NCBI GenBank assembly: GCA_028751875.1
Contig: CM054138.1
Coordinates: forward strand, 41,670,209 to 41,734,208
DNA length: 64,000 nucleotides
Origin: Rapana venosa
Taxonomy: Eukaryota; Mollusca; Gastropoda; Neogastropoda; Muricidae
Reading direction: 5' to 3'
Below the pieces are notes generated by a model, which had not been told where the DNA came from, ran no database searches, and was given only the letters and a program-made list of their open reading frames with translations. Numbering within the stretch: position 1 is the stretch's first letter; every line of letters begins with the position of its first letter. Below are positions 11,162 to 23,759 of the stretch, piece after piece. The translations under genes and the position numbers were made by a program.

Positions 11162-11545
11162 ACACACACCACCACCACCAACACCTCACTGTACCACACA
11201 CACACACACACAGATGACAAAATTTACAAAACTGCATACACATGGGAACTGGATGTAAAAAAGCACATAAGTTCTTTTTCAATTATTCTCAAAACAAAGT
11301 AAACAAAAATAAATAGATACACACACTCATACACCCACATAACACACATATAACACTAACACACACACACACCATAACCACCACAACCACACACACATAC
11401 ACACACTACACCACACATTACTGTACCACACACACACACACACACACACTCACACACACACACTACACCACACCACACATTACTGTACCACACACACACA
11501 CACACTACACCACACCATACTGTACCACACACATACACACACACA
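11116..11545. repeat. CA-rich microsatellite block
   Basis: (CA)n at 11120-11215 and irregular cacac/cactacacca units at 11345-11545, split by a SINE S1 tail fragment (11213-11300; acaaaatttacaaaactgca and ggaactggatgtaaaaaagc). Confidence 0.85.
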
Positions 11546-11609
11546 TTCATATGTGTAGGTATACATGCACTCTTGGGTTTGGCACTGGCTACACACCCAC
11601 AGCTCAGGG

Positions 11610-12525
11610 AGAGAGAGAGAGAGAGAGAGAGAGAAGAAAAATAGTGAGATAGATTGTAACAGACAGATTAATAAACAGACAGACAGACAGGTGTAAACAG
11701 ATTACAGATGGTTCATGGTTTTAAAAAAAAAGGAAAGGAAGGAAGAAAGATAAACCAGAGAAAACCACACACACACACACACACGGACCCATATGATGAT
11801 TTTTAAAATTTTTACTTTATTTTATTTTCTTATTATTGCAAAACAGCACTTGCAGTGAAGTGAGAGCGTGTTCAGCAAAAGTGAATAAGCAATTGCAGTT
11901 GGGTTTGTGTGTGTGTGTGTTAAATCAAATGAACAAAGGAACAATGAATCATCATTGCATGCCAAAAAGGGACTAATTCTATTCAGTCTAAAGTTACAAA
12001 AATAGAGTCTTGTTTTGAGCAACAAGCAGAGTGCATTCTGGGACAAACATTGGCTTGAAAGAACATGAAGAATGCTGATAATTTTGTAAAGCAGACTGTC
12101 TAAAAGAAAAACCCAAACCAAACAAACCATGATTTACATATATTTATTATAATGGTCAATGGATTTCTCATCAAATTTCACTATAAAAAAAAAACAAAAG
12201 AAACAGTTAACACAAAACTGAGCAAGTAAACAGCAAACAACCTTTTATTCAAAACCAGACTGAGTTTGTCTCTGAGACACTAATATTGTTATGATGGAGT
12301 AAGTTTAACATATGGATATTACTTTCTGTGACAAAACATCTCAAAAAGAGCAAGAAAACAAATGAAGTACAGATATACACAACTTTCGATTAAGCTTTCA
12401 ATAGCATTTTCTGCATTCTGAACACACGAGTATTGTTAAAAGATAGTTCGCATTGTGAACACAAAAGGGAAGACAAAATCAGCAACCGTCTACCCAGTGA
12501 GGATTTTTTTTTTAGTTTATTTTTC
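11610..12525. other. intergenic, simple repeats only
   Basis: A GA run (11610-11635), a CA run (11765-11785) and a GT run (11905-11922), then AT-rich unique sequence. No supported gene. Confidence 0.4.
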
Positions 12526-12873
12526 ATGATTGTTATTGTCATCTACTTTTACTGCTATTACTTTCTCTTCTGCTGCAAGTTCCACAACTGTCATGAATGA
12601 TGATACTACTTCCTTTTCTTCTTCTCATCATTATTTTTCTTTTCATTATCATTACTCCACATTTGACATAAGTTTGTTACAGATGCAGTTTGTCCCATCT
12701 TTATATAAATTAAGGGTTTTCCTCACATTTGGGTATGGACTATCCGTGTCCTCAAGACCATTAATAGTTTTTCACAGTGCAACATTTCCCTTGAAAACTT
12801 CAGAAACTGCTTTCATAAACCGAGAAAAAGATTTTAAAGAAAAAATGGGGTAATACTGGAATATGCAGTTCAC

Positions 12874-12982
12874 CCCTGAAGTCAGAATGTGGCTACCTTC
12901 ATGGAGGGCAAAAACAGTCGCATACATAAAATTTCACCATTGGTGAACCTTGGAGCCATAGCCGAGGAATGAGAAAAAATGC
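12874..12982 (+). repeat. tail-B SINE fragment
   Basis: cctgaagtcagaatgtggct, the caccattggtgaaccttgga block and the gccgaggaatgag end, with no head. Confidence 0.7.
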
Positions 12983-13382
12983 AGTTCAAGGAATAGTCTA
13001 CGGCACAACAGACAGAAAGGTGAAACTTGGAGAATATTGTTCACTGCCTTGCAAGGCCTCATTAATATAAATGTGTTTAAACTAATGTTACAGCTTTGCA
13101 TGTAAATGTACGCCAGTTTTGTAAAGTTGTGTTTGGCAATGTCGTTGCTCAATGTGTTGATGCTGAATACTGTTGAGAGTGACAAAATGAACCAGATATT
13201 GGCCATTCCAGCAGCTTTTAGTTGTACTGAGCTCAAAACTGCAAGTTATCTTACGAGGAGACACCTAAGCACATGGCTGATAGCATAAGGTAAATTTAAG
13301 AACATGCACAACACAGATCTTGACTTTGATAAATATTTTCCATTATCAAGTGGATGACAAAATGACTAAAAAATCACACATA

Positions 13383-13667
13383 TTCTTCTTCTTCTTCCTT
13401 TTTTTGTCATGTTTCTCCCAGGGGAGGTTTGACATTGATGAGCCTTTTCCATCTCTCTCTGTTTTGAGCTTCCTCATTATTTATGCCCCTTTCTCTAAGA
13501 TCATCTGCAATACAGGCAGCCCAGGTTTTGCTCGGTCTTCCCTTTGGTCTCTTTCCATCCACTAATTCATTGCTCTTTTTATGATGTGGTGGTCTGCTTT
13601 CCGTTGAACATGCCCAAACCAAAAAATCACACATATTAACTGAATTGATTTGAACCCTGAATAACAC
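13383..13667 (-). pseudogene. non-LTR retrotransposon RT C-terminal remnant, with 3' end
   Basis: The minus-strand frame contains VDGKRPKGRPSKTWAACIAD, then EEAQNRERWKRLINVKPPLG and a stop. This is the GRPxKTW...RxRWxxLI ending typical of LINE ORF2 proteins. It is followed by the GAAGAA-type 3' end at 13383-13400. The same end recurs at 3296-3382 and 51770-51880, so this lineage has several 5'-truncated copies in the window. Confidence 0.75.
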
Positions 13668-13670
13668 TTT

Positions 13671-14025
13671 CAGTCATGGCAGATTTCTCTGTGTGAAATT
13701 CAGGCTGCTGTTCCTACGGAGAGTGCATCACCACAAGAGCAGTGCCACCCATTTAATTATTTTTTCTGCTTGCAAGTGTATTTGTTTCCCTATCAGAGTG
13801 GATTTTCCTCCAAAATTTTTCCAGAGGCAACTCTCTTGTTGCTGTGGGTTCTTTTATGTGTGCAGGATGGGTGTTGCACATGGGACCTTGGTTTGTCATC
13901 TCATCTGAAAGACTAGCACCCAGACCACTCATGTGGATGGGGGAAAGCGTTGGCACAAACAGGGATCGAACTTGCCCATCTCGATTTCTAGACATGTGTA
14001 TTACCTCTAAACCATCAATCTGCTT
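13671..14025 (-). repeat. tRNA-headed SINE S4
   Basis: Read on the minus strand, a head with a box-B-like gttcgatccc is followed by the body (aaagaacccac; gcaactctcttg region) and the end with aaatttcacgcag-type sequence. The plus-orientation full copy is at 49836-50230; another is at 35098-35478. Confidence 0.65.
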
Positions 14026-14039
14026 GGAAACTTCCCCCC

Positions 14040-15470
14040 TACCCCCCTCCTTTCATCTTCCATGATGACAGTGATTTTAATTCGCACACACACAAAGTGA
14101 GAAATATCAAATATTACAGCATACAATGCTGCTGGATTTTTCTCACAGTTTGTAACATGAAGTCTTTAAAACTCTGTTTATCTGTTTACATAATATAAGA
14201 CTCAGACACTACAGTGCAATACAAAATGTGTGGTTTCAGTGACCATTTTTTTTAAAAACTGATAAGGAAAAAGTGTTGGATCCTGTCGTTCCATGCTGTT
14301 GTGTCCTTGTGCTCTCTCAAACGAACAAATGGGCTGCAAACCAACTTGATAAATAAACTGATTTATTTAATTTAAGTCTCTGAGACTGAATGTGCAAAGC
14401 AGCCACTGTAACAAACATGACCAAAAGCTTCATTTGTGTAGACATTCTTGATTCACGCAGCACAAAAATTTTTATGTTAAATTCCCCCCCCCCCCCTCCC
14501 CCCCCGACTTTTTTGCGTGCCAACCTTTCGTGATTTTGCTTGTTCATAACTGACTGTTTCAAGAAAAAAAATTCAAAGAGAGACCACAAGACTGGCGCCT
14601 AACTGTGGCTTTGTTTTAGGGTTAAAACGATCATGTTAGATGTCTAGAAATCTTAAGATACAGACTGTTTCATTTTTCACTGAAACTGCTGTTGAATAAC
14701 CTAATTTTTTGGGTTTGATCAGATAATGCACTTTGACATTACCTTTGCAACATGCACAAAGTATTCACAGGAAATGTCTCTGTCTGTCTCTGTGCCTGTA
14801 TTTGTCTGTCTGTCAGCCTCTGTGTGTCTATCTTCCTGTTGGTCTGTCTCGAAGAGGAAGAAAAGGCAAGGATCCACTGAACATAGTCACAGATTTTTAA
14901 AGACTTGTACACACTGCTATGATATTATTTTTTTTGGTCAGATTTTTGGCTGATCTAGTCTGCATTTTGACTTCAACTATTTTATTCAGAAACGAGTCAT
15001 GAAACATGAAAAGCTATCTACACACGTTAGCGGCAAGGCAATCTAACACACAATCTTTAAATGTGTGTAAATAAATAAACAAATAAAAAAGCTGCCTTTC
15101 TTTTTAAATTCCATATGTGCAAAATACATGTTTACTGATACAAAGTACAAAATGAAAATAAGATAGAATATAGCATAATAAATAAACCGTAGGATAAAAC
15201 AATTGGAGAAGAAGTGTAATAAAGCAAAAATAAAAATCAACCCCCAAACCTAAAAGAAAGTTGTTTTTTTTCTGACAAAACAACTGCTTTACAGATTCAT
15301 AATAAGACATACACTGCTTGAGCTGTTGATTATTATTCATTCTTGAGCAAGGACATAAAGAAAGTAAGAAAGCATAAAAAGAGAATGACTTTATTCAAAT
15401 GTACATAAAAATCATGCTTTACAGTACAAACAAATTGTTTTCACAATTTTCAACACTGAAACCTGATCCT
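14040..15470. other. intergenic, no gene seen
   Basis: AT-rich sequence with a C run at 14484-14505 and a tctgtctg-rich patch at 14775-14850. Short frames on both strands have the composition of non-coding DNA. Confidence 0.4.
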
Positions 15471-15479
15471 CTCAGAGAG

Positions 15480-15480
<1 letters not shown>

Positions 15481-15562
<82 letters not shown>
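15481..15562 (+). repeat. (GA)n microsatellite
   Basis: About 40 uninterrupted GA dinucleotides. Confidence 0.95.
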
Positions 15563-15564
<2 letters not shown>

Positions 15565-16011
15565 ACTCACAAAATGAGTGTGGGAAGGGGAAGTAGGATA
15601 TTCCACAATTGAAAACAGTAAGCTAGGTTTGGATTACCCTGCCATACCCTTCAATCACTCCCCACCTCCTTCATCAACGAAAGATGGAGATGGCCAAAAA
15701 CAAGCAAAAAAACAAACAAAAAACAAAAACAAAAACTGGGGAAAAAACCCATCTCCAATTGTATTGTTCAAAGTCAGTTTATCGTTTACAAATATAAAAT
15801 GTCTTGAATCTGGTTTATAAGTCATTGAAGACTTCTCTGAAGTATGATGGGTAAACATCAGTAAACACATGATATTATCACAAGAGACAAAGAGGTAATG
15901 CCAGACTATAAGGCAAGAGCCTAGCCTTTGAGTTATCTCCCATCACAGCTTTATTGCTCCATGCCCATGTCCAACCCTTACACACATACACAGAAATTAA
16001 AAAGCCCTTAC

Positions 16012-16013
16012 AC

Positions 16014-16074
<61 letters not shown>

Positions 16075-16087
16075 TAAACAATAAAAA

Positions 16088-16121
<34 letters not shown>

Positions 16122-16122
16122 G
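16012..16122 (+). repeat. (CA)n then (TC)n microsatellite
   Basis: About 60 bases of CA, a short gap, then about 30 bases of CT. Confidence 0.95.
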
Positions 16123-16448
16123 TCTTCATATCACCATCTCAGAATTACACTGAAATGTCATCATAAACATTTTCTAGGGCTAGTTCAATATGAACTTTGA
16201 GCAACATCACAGTAAATACCAAGTGACCAGCTGAGGTTAGCTCTGCACTTTTTGTCAAAGTAACGATCCCAAAGACATGGATTCAAGTACTACAGATCTG
16301 TGCCATCTGGTTGAGGAAAGCATAGGCTGTATACATTTGCGAGAGACTTTTGAACAGGTCCCATACACAAAAAGCAAGCATGTTTATTTAGAGAGAGAAG
16401 GTAACTTGGGGCTGGTGCTATGGATGATTCAAATAATACCATATGAGG

Positions 16449-16882
16449 TCGGGGTGGGGGATAGCCTAGTGATTAGAGTGTTGTGCTTGCATTTGACAGC
16501 CCAGATTTTAGCCACAACTGAGACACATGTTCAAGGGGATTTTTCCCCTGGAATTAGCATCAGTACAGACTCCAAGTCCCCAAAAGCCCTTTGGATGAGA
16601 CTATAAACCGAAGCCTCATGTGTGAGGGCATGCAGAACATCTTACGTACACTTAAAACTTGCTTTCCTTTCAGAAAAGTAGGCCATTTGTGTCAGTAAGA
16701 AAGGATGACCAAAAATGCATTTTGGAAAAACCCATACATGCACAGTGGTGTTGTGTTTAGACATCACACCTCATGTCGAAATGTGGTTACCTTAATGGTG
16801 GGCAAAAACAGTTGTATGAGCGAAAACGTCACCATGGGTGAACCTCAGAACTCTAGCCAAGGAACAAAAAAATAAATGAAAC
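16449..16882 (+). repeat. full-length tRNA-headed SINE with tail B (S2)
   Basis: The head has an A-box-like gggatagcctagtgattaga. The body contains ccctggaattagcatcagta and ggatgagactataaaccgaa. The end is tail B (gaaatgtggttaccttaatg; gaacctcagaactctagcc) and an A-rich terminus. The body is shared with family S1, whose copies end differently, at ataaaagaataaaataaa. Confidence 0.75.
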
Positions 16883-16884
16883 AC

Positions 16885-17360
16885 ACACACACACACATAT
16901 AAGTCCGTGCACATTGCACAGACACAAGCACATGCATGCACGCACGTGCACACACACACACACACCGTACACACAGTCTGCATTCCATAATGATCTACAT
17001 GAAGACTAAAGTCACTGGGGTCAGCATGGTATTTTCTATTGAAAGTCTGAGACAGGACCAGACCCAACAGATGATACGAAAACACTTTACATGCACTGCG
17101 CTAAGTGGCCAAGACTGTGAGGGTTGGGACAGGGCAGAAGAATGCCTCCAATCGGAAGACCAAAAGACAGGACACCAACCCTCCTTTCATCACATGAGCA
17201 TGGAAGAGGCATACATAACTTTGTTGACTTCTATCATCTACTCTGTGTGTGTGTGTGTGTGCATGCGTGCGTGCATGCATGTGTGTGTGTGTGTTGTGTG
17301 TGCGTGCTTGTGTATGTGTGTGTATGCGTGTGCGTGCACACGCGTATGTTGTCTGTAAGC
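16885..17360. repeat. CA and GT microsatellites
   Basis: Irregular CA runs (16879-16970) and a GT/GCAT run (17240-17340) on either side of about 250 unique bases. Confidence 0.8.
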
Positions 17361-17511
17361 AAGCATGTGATTCAGCAGTCAGCATAGTCATTTCACACAG
17401 TCAGCATTTGGCAACATATTGACTTATCACCACAATCCATATTCCAGTCCCCCAAATCCCAGCAACATTATACATAATCACCACCACCACCACAGCCACT
17501 CTGTCCCACAC

Positions 17512-17612
17512 ACACACACACACAACACTTCTAGCGACAACACTTCTAGCGACAACACTTCTAGCGACAACACTTCTAGCGACAACACTTCTAGCGACAA
17601 CACTTCTAGCGA
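17512..17612 (+). repeat. 15-bp minisatellite over the ZC2HC1C stop codon
   Basis: Six copies of gacaacacttctagc. On the minus strand each unit carries CGCTAG, and the first of them is the actual end of the coding sequence. The array therefore appears to be seeded from the stop-codon region and extends into the 3' UTR. Confidence 0.9.
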
Positions 17613-20229
17613 CGTCGTCGGTTGTTGTTGGCCACCGGTCGGGTTTTGAGCTCCTGGCAGCGGGAAATGTGGCGCTCTGCTGCCTGCTCGTTAAACGTGC
17701 GGCCGCAGTGGGGGCAGGGCACCAAGTCTAGGTTTGCCTTTGAAGGTGGGGGAGGGGGCAAATCCTTAAGGGGTACACCCTGCTGCTCCATCTGCTGGAT
17801 CTCCTTGGCGTAGCGGATGTTGGCGATGAACTCTTGGTGCTGCTGGCGCCAGTTGGCCTTCTTCTTTGGCTGCACAGAGAGCGGTGGGGAATGTCAGTGG
17901 ATTCGGTGTGATGAAGAAACATGGCTGACTTAATGAATGAATGAAAGTATATGAATGAACGAATGAATGATGAATGGCATTTTTTTTATTTATTTAAAAA
18001 ATGTTTTTTGAATGATGAATGATATTGTCACAGGTAGTCCTTCGGATGAGACTATAAACCGAGGCCCCGTATGCAAACGCACGCAGAACATCTTGCGCAC
18101 ACGTCAAATCCTGTTCCGCTTTTCATAAGAGTAGGCCATTGTGTGCCGGTGGGAACAGATGACAGAATTGACAAAACCGCATACACACGGGGACTGGATG
18201 CAAAAAAGCACATAAGTGCTTATTCCATTATCCTCGATATAAAAGAATAAAAAAAATAAAATAAAATAAAGTAACTCAGCCAATCCCAATAAAAGTATGA
18301 ATGAATCAATGAATGAATGAAAAATGAATCATTGAATGACATAGTCACAGCTAACTTAGCAAATCACTTATCACCCTTTTGTTTGCTCATTCACTCAGTT
18401 TAATTGATGAAGTAATGATCCAGTGAATCAATGAATAAATGAATAAGGAAATGACTGATTGGTTATTGTAGTATCTCCATATACTTGCGTATTAGTTTGT
18501 CCATTCCTCGCTGATTTATTTCATACACTGTTAAGAGACCATCTCAAAAGTGAATTCAAATGACTTATAAGATTTTAAAGTCTTACAAAAGACACAATAA
18601 CAACAAAAACAACAGAATTATCATTCTGGTGATGCTCTTTTCCTGTTAGAAGGAAGACATTCAGTTAGGTACATTTAAAAAGAAATCTCATTTCAGAACA
18701 ACACAAAGTAACACAGCACAGCACAGCACAACACAACACACAACACAACACAAGAACAAGGCTACGATTCCAATCCAAGCTCACTTACCACATGCTCTTT
18801 CTTGTGGGCCCCCTTGTGGACGTATTTGGCCATGTCAGTGCCATCTGTTCTCATCTGTGTGGGATCAAAAGCCTCTCGCTTCTTGTGAGCATTCTTGCAA
18901 GCTGACTGGTGCTTCTGGATCCGGTCCTCAGCAAACTTCCGCCCACACACTTTGCAGGGTGCTAGCCTGACCTTGACCCCCTGCTCCTCATCTACGGCCT
19001 GGGCGTACACTTCTACCCCAGGCCCAGGCACGCGCAGTTCATCGTAGTCCTCCACAGGGGGTGCGGGCTTTCTCTGAGGCGCACGTGGATGGTGACTCTG
19101 GGGTTGCCTTCTTGCTTCTGAAGGAGGCTTAGGGGCGATCCTGGGAGTTGTGTGCTTGCTCCCGTTGCTGTCCCCATGGTAGCCTCTGTTGCTTCTGTGG
19201 TCAGAACTGGGCTGGAAGGGGTATTCCTGTTGTGAGCTTGGATTCCCGTGATAGGAACTGGGCTGGAATGGGTCCTCATCATGTGAGCTGGGCTGGAAAG
19301 AGTTCCTGCGATGAGAGCTGGGTTGGAAAGGGTTCCCGCGATGCGAGTTGGGTTGGCTGGGATATCTAGAGTCATCGTGGATGGCATCGCCGTAGAGGTC
19401 TAGTCGGGCCTCAAAGTTTTGTCGCTCCTGTCTGGCGCGGGCGGCCATCCTCTGCTTCTCCTCTTCCTGCCTGGCCTGTGCTTCCTCCTCCCTGCGGCGA
19501 CGCGCTTCCTCCTGCTGTCGCTGCCTGCGCATCTCTCGGTCCGCTGCCTGTTGCTTTCTCAGCATCTCCGCTTCCTGTCGCTCCTGGGGAAACAGGCAGA
19601 CAACCACATGGGCTGAATTTGAGTGGGCACAATAGATTTGTTGGTTGGATGATTAGTTTGTGGTCAGTTTAGGTGATTGGTTAGTTTGTTGGTTGGCTGG
19701 GTGAGTGGATAGGTGGGTGAGTGGGTAGTTGGTTGGACGACTGGTTGATTGGGTGGCTGGCTATTTGGTTGGTTGAAAGGTTGTCTGTTGGTTGGTTAAC
19801 TGGTCAGTTAGCTGGTTGATAAGCCAGTTGTTTGGGGTTTTGGTTGGTTCCGTGGCTGGTTGGGTTGTTTGGCTGGTAAACTAAGAACTTACATTTTTGT
19901 TTATTGATGTGTTTGTAACTGTCTTGTACAAGATTTTGAGCCTGACATACGTGTCTACATGATAGCTTTTGGAGTTTTGTTACATTGCTGTATTGCTGAA
20001 ATTTTGGTTTATGTTTTTGTTTGTTTGTTGTTGAAGTATGCATGCATGCATGGATGCATGCAAGCAAACAATTATGTATGTATGTATGTATGTATGTATG
20101 TATGTATGTATGTATGTATGTATGTATACATGTATGTATGCATGTATGTATGTTTACATGTATGTATGCATGTATGGATGGATGGATGTGTGCACAGTAT
20201 ACATTTGCTCATAATTATATATAAAAATA

Positions 20230-20286
<57 letters not shown>

Positions 20287-21770
20287 GACTGTCTGTCTGA
20301 ATATATGCATGTATGTATGAATACCTGCATATCTATGCACAAGTGCAAGTGTGATGTTTGAATGTATTGTATTGATAGTGTTACCTAGTGGGTCACTGGT
20401 AAAGCAAACAAAACCTAACTACAAACTATCTGTTATCTCACATACTGTCAGCTGCTTGTCGCCACTACATGTCATTTATCAAACCTGGTTTGGAAAGAAT
20501 TCAAAGTTAACACGAAATATCACTGTGAGGTGTTGTAACCACATAGCATTGTATCTAGGTCACTCTCTGTCTATGTCTGTCTGTCTGTCTCTGTCACACA
20601 CACACACACACACACACACACCACACCACACCACACCACACCACACTCACACACACACACACACACACAGTAAGAGAGACACAGACTACGAAAAGCAGAC
20701 AGAAAGACAGAAGATAGACTAAACAGACAGAAAGGAAGAGAGACACCACCAGACAGAGCACGCACGACCACAAACCCACTCACCAGTTCCTCCTCCTGCT
20801 CCCGTTCTCTCCTCAGTCGGTCCAGCTCTGACTGCTGCTGTGCAATCCTCTGCAACAGCTCCTGCTCCCTCCTCTCAATCTCCTCATTCATCGCCCTCTC
20901 TGCCTCCCTGGCGCTGCGGTCATAGTCGTCCACCTCCTCGTCTTCAGACTCGTAGTCTCCTCCCCAGTCCCTGGACTCCCGATCCGATGGCGGGGCTCGC
21001 ATGTTCAGCTTCTTCAGTCGATCTTCCCGGGCTTTGTTCTGCTCCATCTGCCATTTCTGGAAGTCTGACATCTTCTCAGTTTTGGGCGAAGGGTTGCCCC
21101 GCACCTGCACTGCAGAGGGCTTTCTTGAAGGCGGGGACCTCTGGTTGGGCTTCACGTGGCCGTGCACGTCAAAGTCTGGCGACGTGGTGTGCTGCTTGAC
21201 CGTGTGGTGTTTGCTCCTGCTGTCAGGGGGCTGAGCAGGGGCGCTACTGATGCCCCCGTGCCTGGGCTGTATGGGTGCCAGTGGGTTGGCCCGGTCCACT
21301 CCGGCACTGTTTTTCTGGTAAGTGTGGCCGCCACTGCCGACCCTCGACCTGTTGTCCTTAAAGTGCTGGTTGATGGGCGGCATGTACTTTCCTTTCGACT
21401 GCATGTCTTTCCGCTCATGAAAAAAATCTCTGACAGAGGAATGGGAGGGAGCTTGTCCGGGCGGTGGGATCTGACTCTGCATGTACCCTGGCTGTCGCAG
21501 TCTGGAGTTGGGGTACTCATCGTTGACTGCTGGGACTTTAGCCACCCGGTCCACTCTCTCCAGGTTCTTTCGTTGGTGGTCTTCGAAGGTGTGCACCATC
21601 CTGTCCTCTTTCTCCTTCATCAGACGTCGCTGGTAGTCCTCTCTCATTTGCAGGAGGCGGGAAGGTCTGCGGTCACCCCCGGCCCCCTGATCAGGGTGCT
21701 GCCTCATGATGGTGGGGTATCCACCTTGGTGCCCCAGGAATGCCTGATCTTGCAGGGTGGCACGACTCAT
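17606..21770 (-). CDS. ZC2HC1C: zinc finger C2HC domain-containing protein 1C
   Basis: Member of the ZC2HC1/FAM164 family; molecular role poorly known. Three coding exons: 20784-21770 (329 codons), 18789-19583 (265 codons) and 17606-17869 (87 codons plus TAG). All introns are phase 0 with AG/GT borders, giving 681 residues, longer than the ~450 I recall for human. Residues 1-250 are disordered and basic. About 285-400 form a continuous Arg/Glu/Gln coiled coil (ERREQELLQRIAQQQSELDR) that crosses the first junction. About 410-470 hold repeated FQPSS units. Two C2HC fingers follow: residues 539-558 (CKVC...HQSAC, Cx2Cx12Hx3C) and 646-665 (CPHC...HISRC), with the family linker WRQQHQEFIANIRYAKE before finger 2. 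The start is the first ATG after a splice acceptor at 21815. Head to head with MLH3. Confidence 0.92.
17930..18788 (-). other. ZC2HC1C intron 2 with SINE S1 remnant
   Basis: gaatgaatg-type tetramers (17932-17970; 18290-18330), a head-less S1 copy at 18034-18275 in plus orientation (ccttcggatgagactataaa to ataaaataaaataaa) and a cacagcacaacacaac run at 18711-18750. Confidence 0.7.
19200..19365 (-). repeat. ZC2HC1C: FQPSS tandem repeat inside ZC2HC1C exon 2
   Basis: Five degenerate units of about 11 codons read NPFQPSSHRR, NSFQPSSHDE, DPFQPSSYHG, NPSSQQE and YPFQPSSDHR. It is a coding minisatellite in a disordered segment between the coiled coil and the first finger. Confidence 0.85.
19625..20783 (-). 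other. ZC2HC1C intron 1 with simple repeats
   Basis: A TTGG/CTGG tetramer field (19630-19880), an ATGT array (20073-20180), CT and TA runs (20236-20287) and CA/cacca runs (20595-20670). Confidence 0.85.
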
Positions 21771-21814
21771 TCTACACAGTCGCTGCTATCGATGTCACTC
21801 GTCTGCTCTGGTGC
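21771..21814 (-). other. ZC2HC1C: ZC2HC1C 5' UTR part of first coding exon
   Basis: The minus strand shows the acceptor tgtatcttattag directly before GCACCAGAGCAG, 44 bases before the ATG. At least one untranslated exon therefore lies upstream. Confidence 0.55.
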
Positions 21815-21881
21815 CTAATAAGATACAAACATAATTATAGTATAATCACCTTAGCTTACATCATACAACCAGACATCTTTT

Positions 21882-22315
21882 TTCATTCCTTGACCTGAGC
21901 TCCCTGGCTCACCAATGAAAAGATTTTGCATATGTGACTTCAACTACCTATCATTAAAGTAGCTGCAGTTTGACGTCAGGGATGATGTCTAAACACAACA
22001 CCAGTGTGGATGTGGTTTTTTTTTAATTTAAGTTTTTCAAAATGTTGTCATCCATTCCAACCACTATGAAATAGCCTTCTTTTTGAAAAGGCAGAATGGG
22101 TTTTAAATGAATGTGCAAGACATTCTACATGCATCCACACATGGGACCTTGGTCAAAAGTCCCATATGAAAGTTTTTGAGGGGAGCAGAGTCAGTACTGG
22201 TGTTAACTCTAGGGGAAAAAATGCCCTCAAACGGGCATCTCAGTGGTGGCTCGAACCCGGGCTGTCAGATAATGAGCTCAATGCCTTAACCACTAGCCTA
22301 CCTGCCCCAATCAGA
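21882..22315 (-). repeat. tRNA-headed SINE with tail B, full length
   Basis: On the minus strand the head shows taaggcattgagctc and the B box of gcccgggttcgagccacc. The body with gttaacaccagtactgactc and tail B at 21882-21985 follow. It lies in the 5' UTR intron of ZC2HC1C. Confidence 0.75.
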
Positions 22316-22319
22316 CATA

Positions 22320-23040
22320 TCAAAAAGCAGATATCCACATGGTATTGACTAGTACAGTAGTAGGCAGAAATCATATTAAGAGACTAACATATCAGTTGAC
22401 CAACACACAGATATATAAAAGAAACAAAGAAAATCTAGGCCACTTTGGAATGGATAATGTAAAGTTTTTGTGTGTACATGATAACTAAGCATAAAACAAT
22501 GACAGTGAGAGCCCAATTAACTTTGTTGCACATACTCACTATCAGCTGATTTATTTTTGAAACTGTGCTTCATTCAAAATGGTAGAGTTTGAGTTGCTTG
22601 CAGACTGGCTCATTTCTATTTGAACTATTGAATGGGAATGCTTTCAAAATGCTGAAAGGGAGTATTCATAAGAAGCACTTTTTTTGTACATGTCATCATT
22701 TTTCTTATCATTATTAAAAATGAAAAAAAAAATCCAAACTTTTTTCCAGTCTTGTGTTTTTGGCAACAGAACAGAGCACAAACAGCTACTGGCAGCAGCC
22801 AAGGGTTGACAAGGAATTAGATCTTTGGTGGAAATCATAATCCAGTTTAGGGGGCCGCTGTTTAACACAGCATAGCTATGATCCATTACAGTCAATTAAC
22901 TGTGCTTACAGCATTAACAGTGGGTGTGTGTGTGTATAGTGAGCAGCCACCTGTGGGCTGAAAGGTGTGCCATAGTTAGACATGTGCCGAGTAGTAGCCC
23001 ATGACTTAGCCTACAGGTCACTGCTCATTGTTCAGACCGT
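22320..23040. other. ZC2HC1C 5' UTR intron, unique sequence
   Basis: Nothing recognisable apart from a short GT run at 22924-22936. Confidence 0.4.
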
Positions 23041-23096
23041 GCCTACACATACATATAGCTGGCAATCAAGCAAACTGCCTGACAGATAGATCTACA

Positions 23097-23237
23097 CACA
23101 CTCACACACTCACATACACACACACACATACACACACATGTATGTGACACAGCCACAGAAAGACACACCAACACATAGACAGATAGTCTGGCAGACAGAC
23201 AGAGGGCCAAACAAACAGAAAACAGACAGACTGACAG

Positions 23238-23271
<34 letters not shown>

Positions 23272-23275
23272 TTAA
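23097..23275 (+). repeat. CA-rich block
   Basis: Cacaca runs at both ends with acagacag patches between. Confidence 0.85.
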
Positions 23276-23604
23276 AAAACAACAACCCAAAGGGTAACAT
23301 AGTAATATATGTTATGTAATTTTTTTTTCCATTTTGCACAGCTGAAAAGGACTCCCCCCGCCACCCCCCCCCCCCCCCCAACCCCACCCAAAGAAAAAAG
23401 AGGGAAGGAGAGAGCAAGAAAGATAAGAAACAAAGACAGAGACAGAAAGATGAAGACAGAAGACAAAATAACTACTTAAAATAATTTTAAAACATTTTTT
23501 AAAAAAAGGAACTAAAACAATAAAATTCAAACTAGAACACAGAAATCTAATAAAGAAAACAAATGCAAATCTAAATTAACTATCCAATATAATCAATAAC
23601 TAAC

Positions 23605-23745
23605 CAGCCAACACCGCAACCAGCCAACCAACCAACCATCCAACCAAACCAACCAACCAAACCAACCAACCACCCAACCAAACCAACCAACAGACCAACC
23701 AACCAGCCAACCGACCATCCAACTAAACCAACCAACCAATCAATG
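23605..23745 (+). repeat. (AACC)n tetramer field
   Basis: Repeated ccaaccaa units with caac and catc variants. It mirrors the TTGG field in intron 1 of the same gene. Confidence 0.85.
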
Positions 23746-23759
23746 AATCAAGCAAGCAA

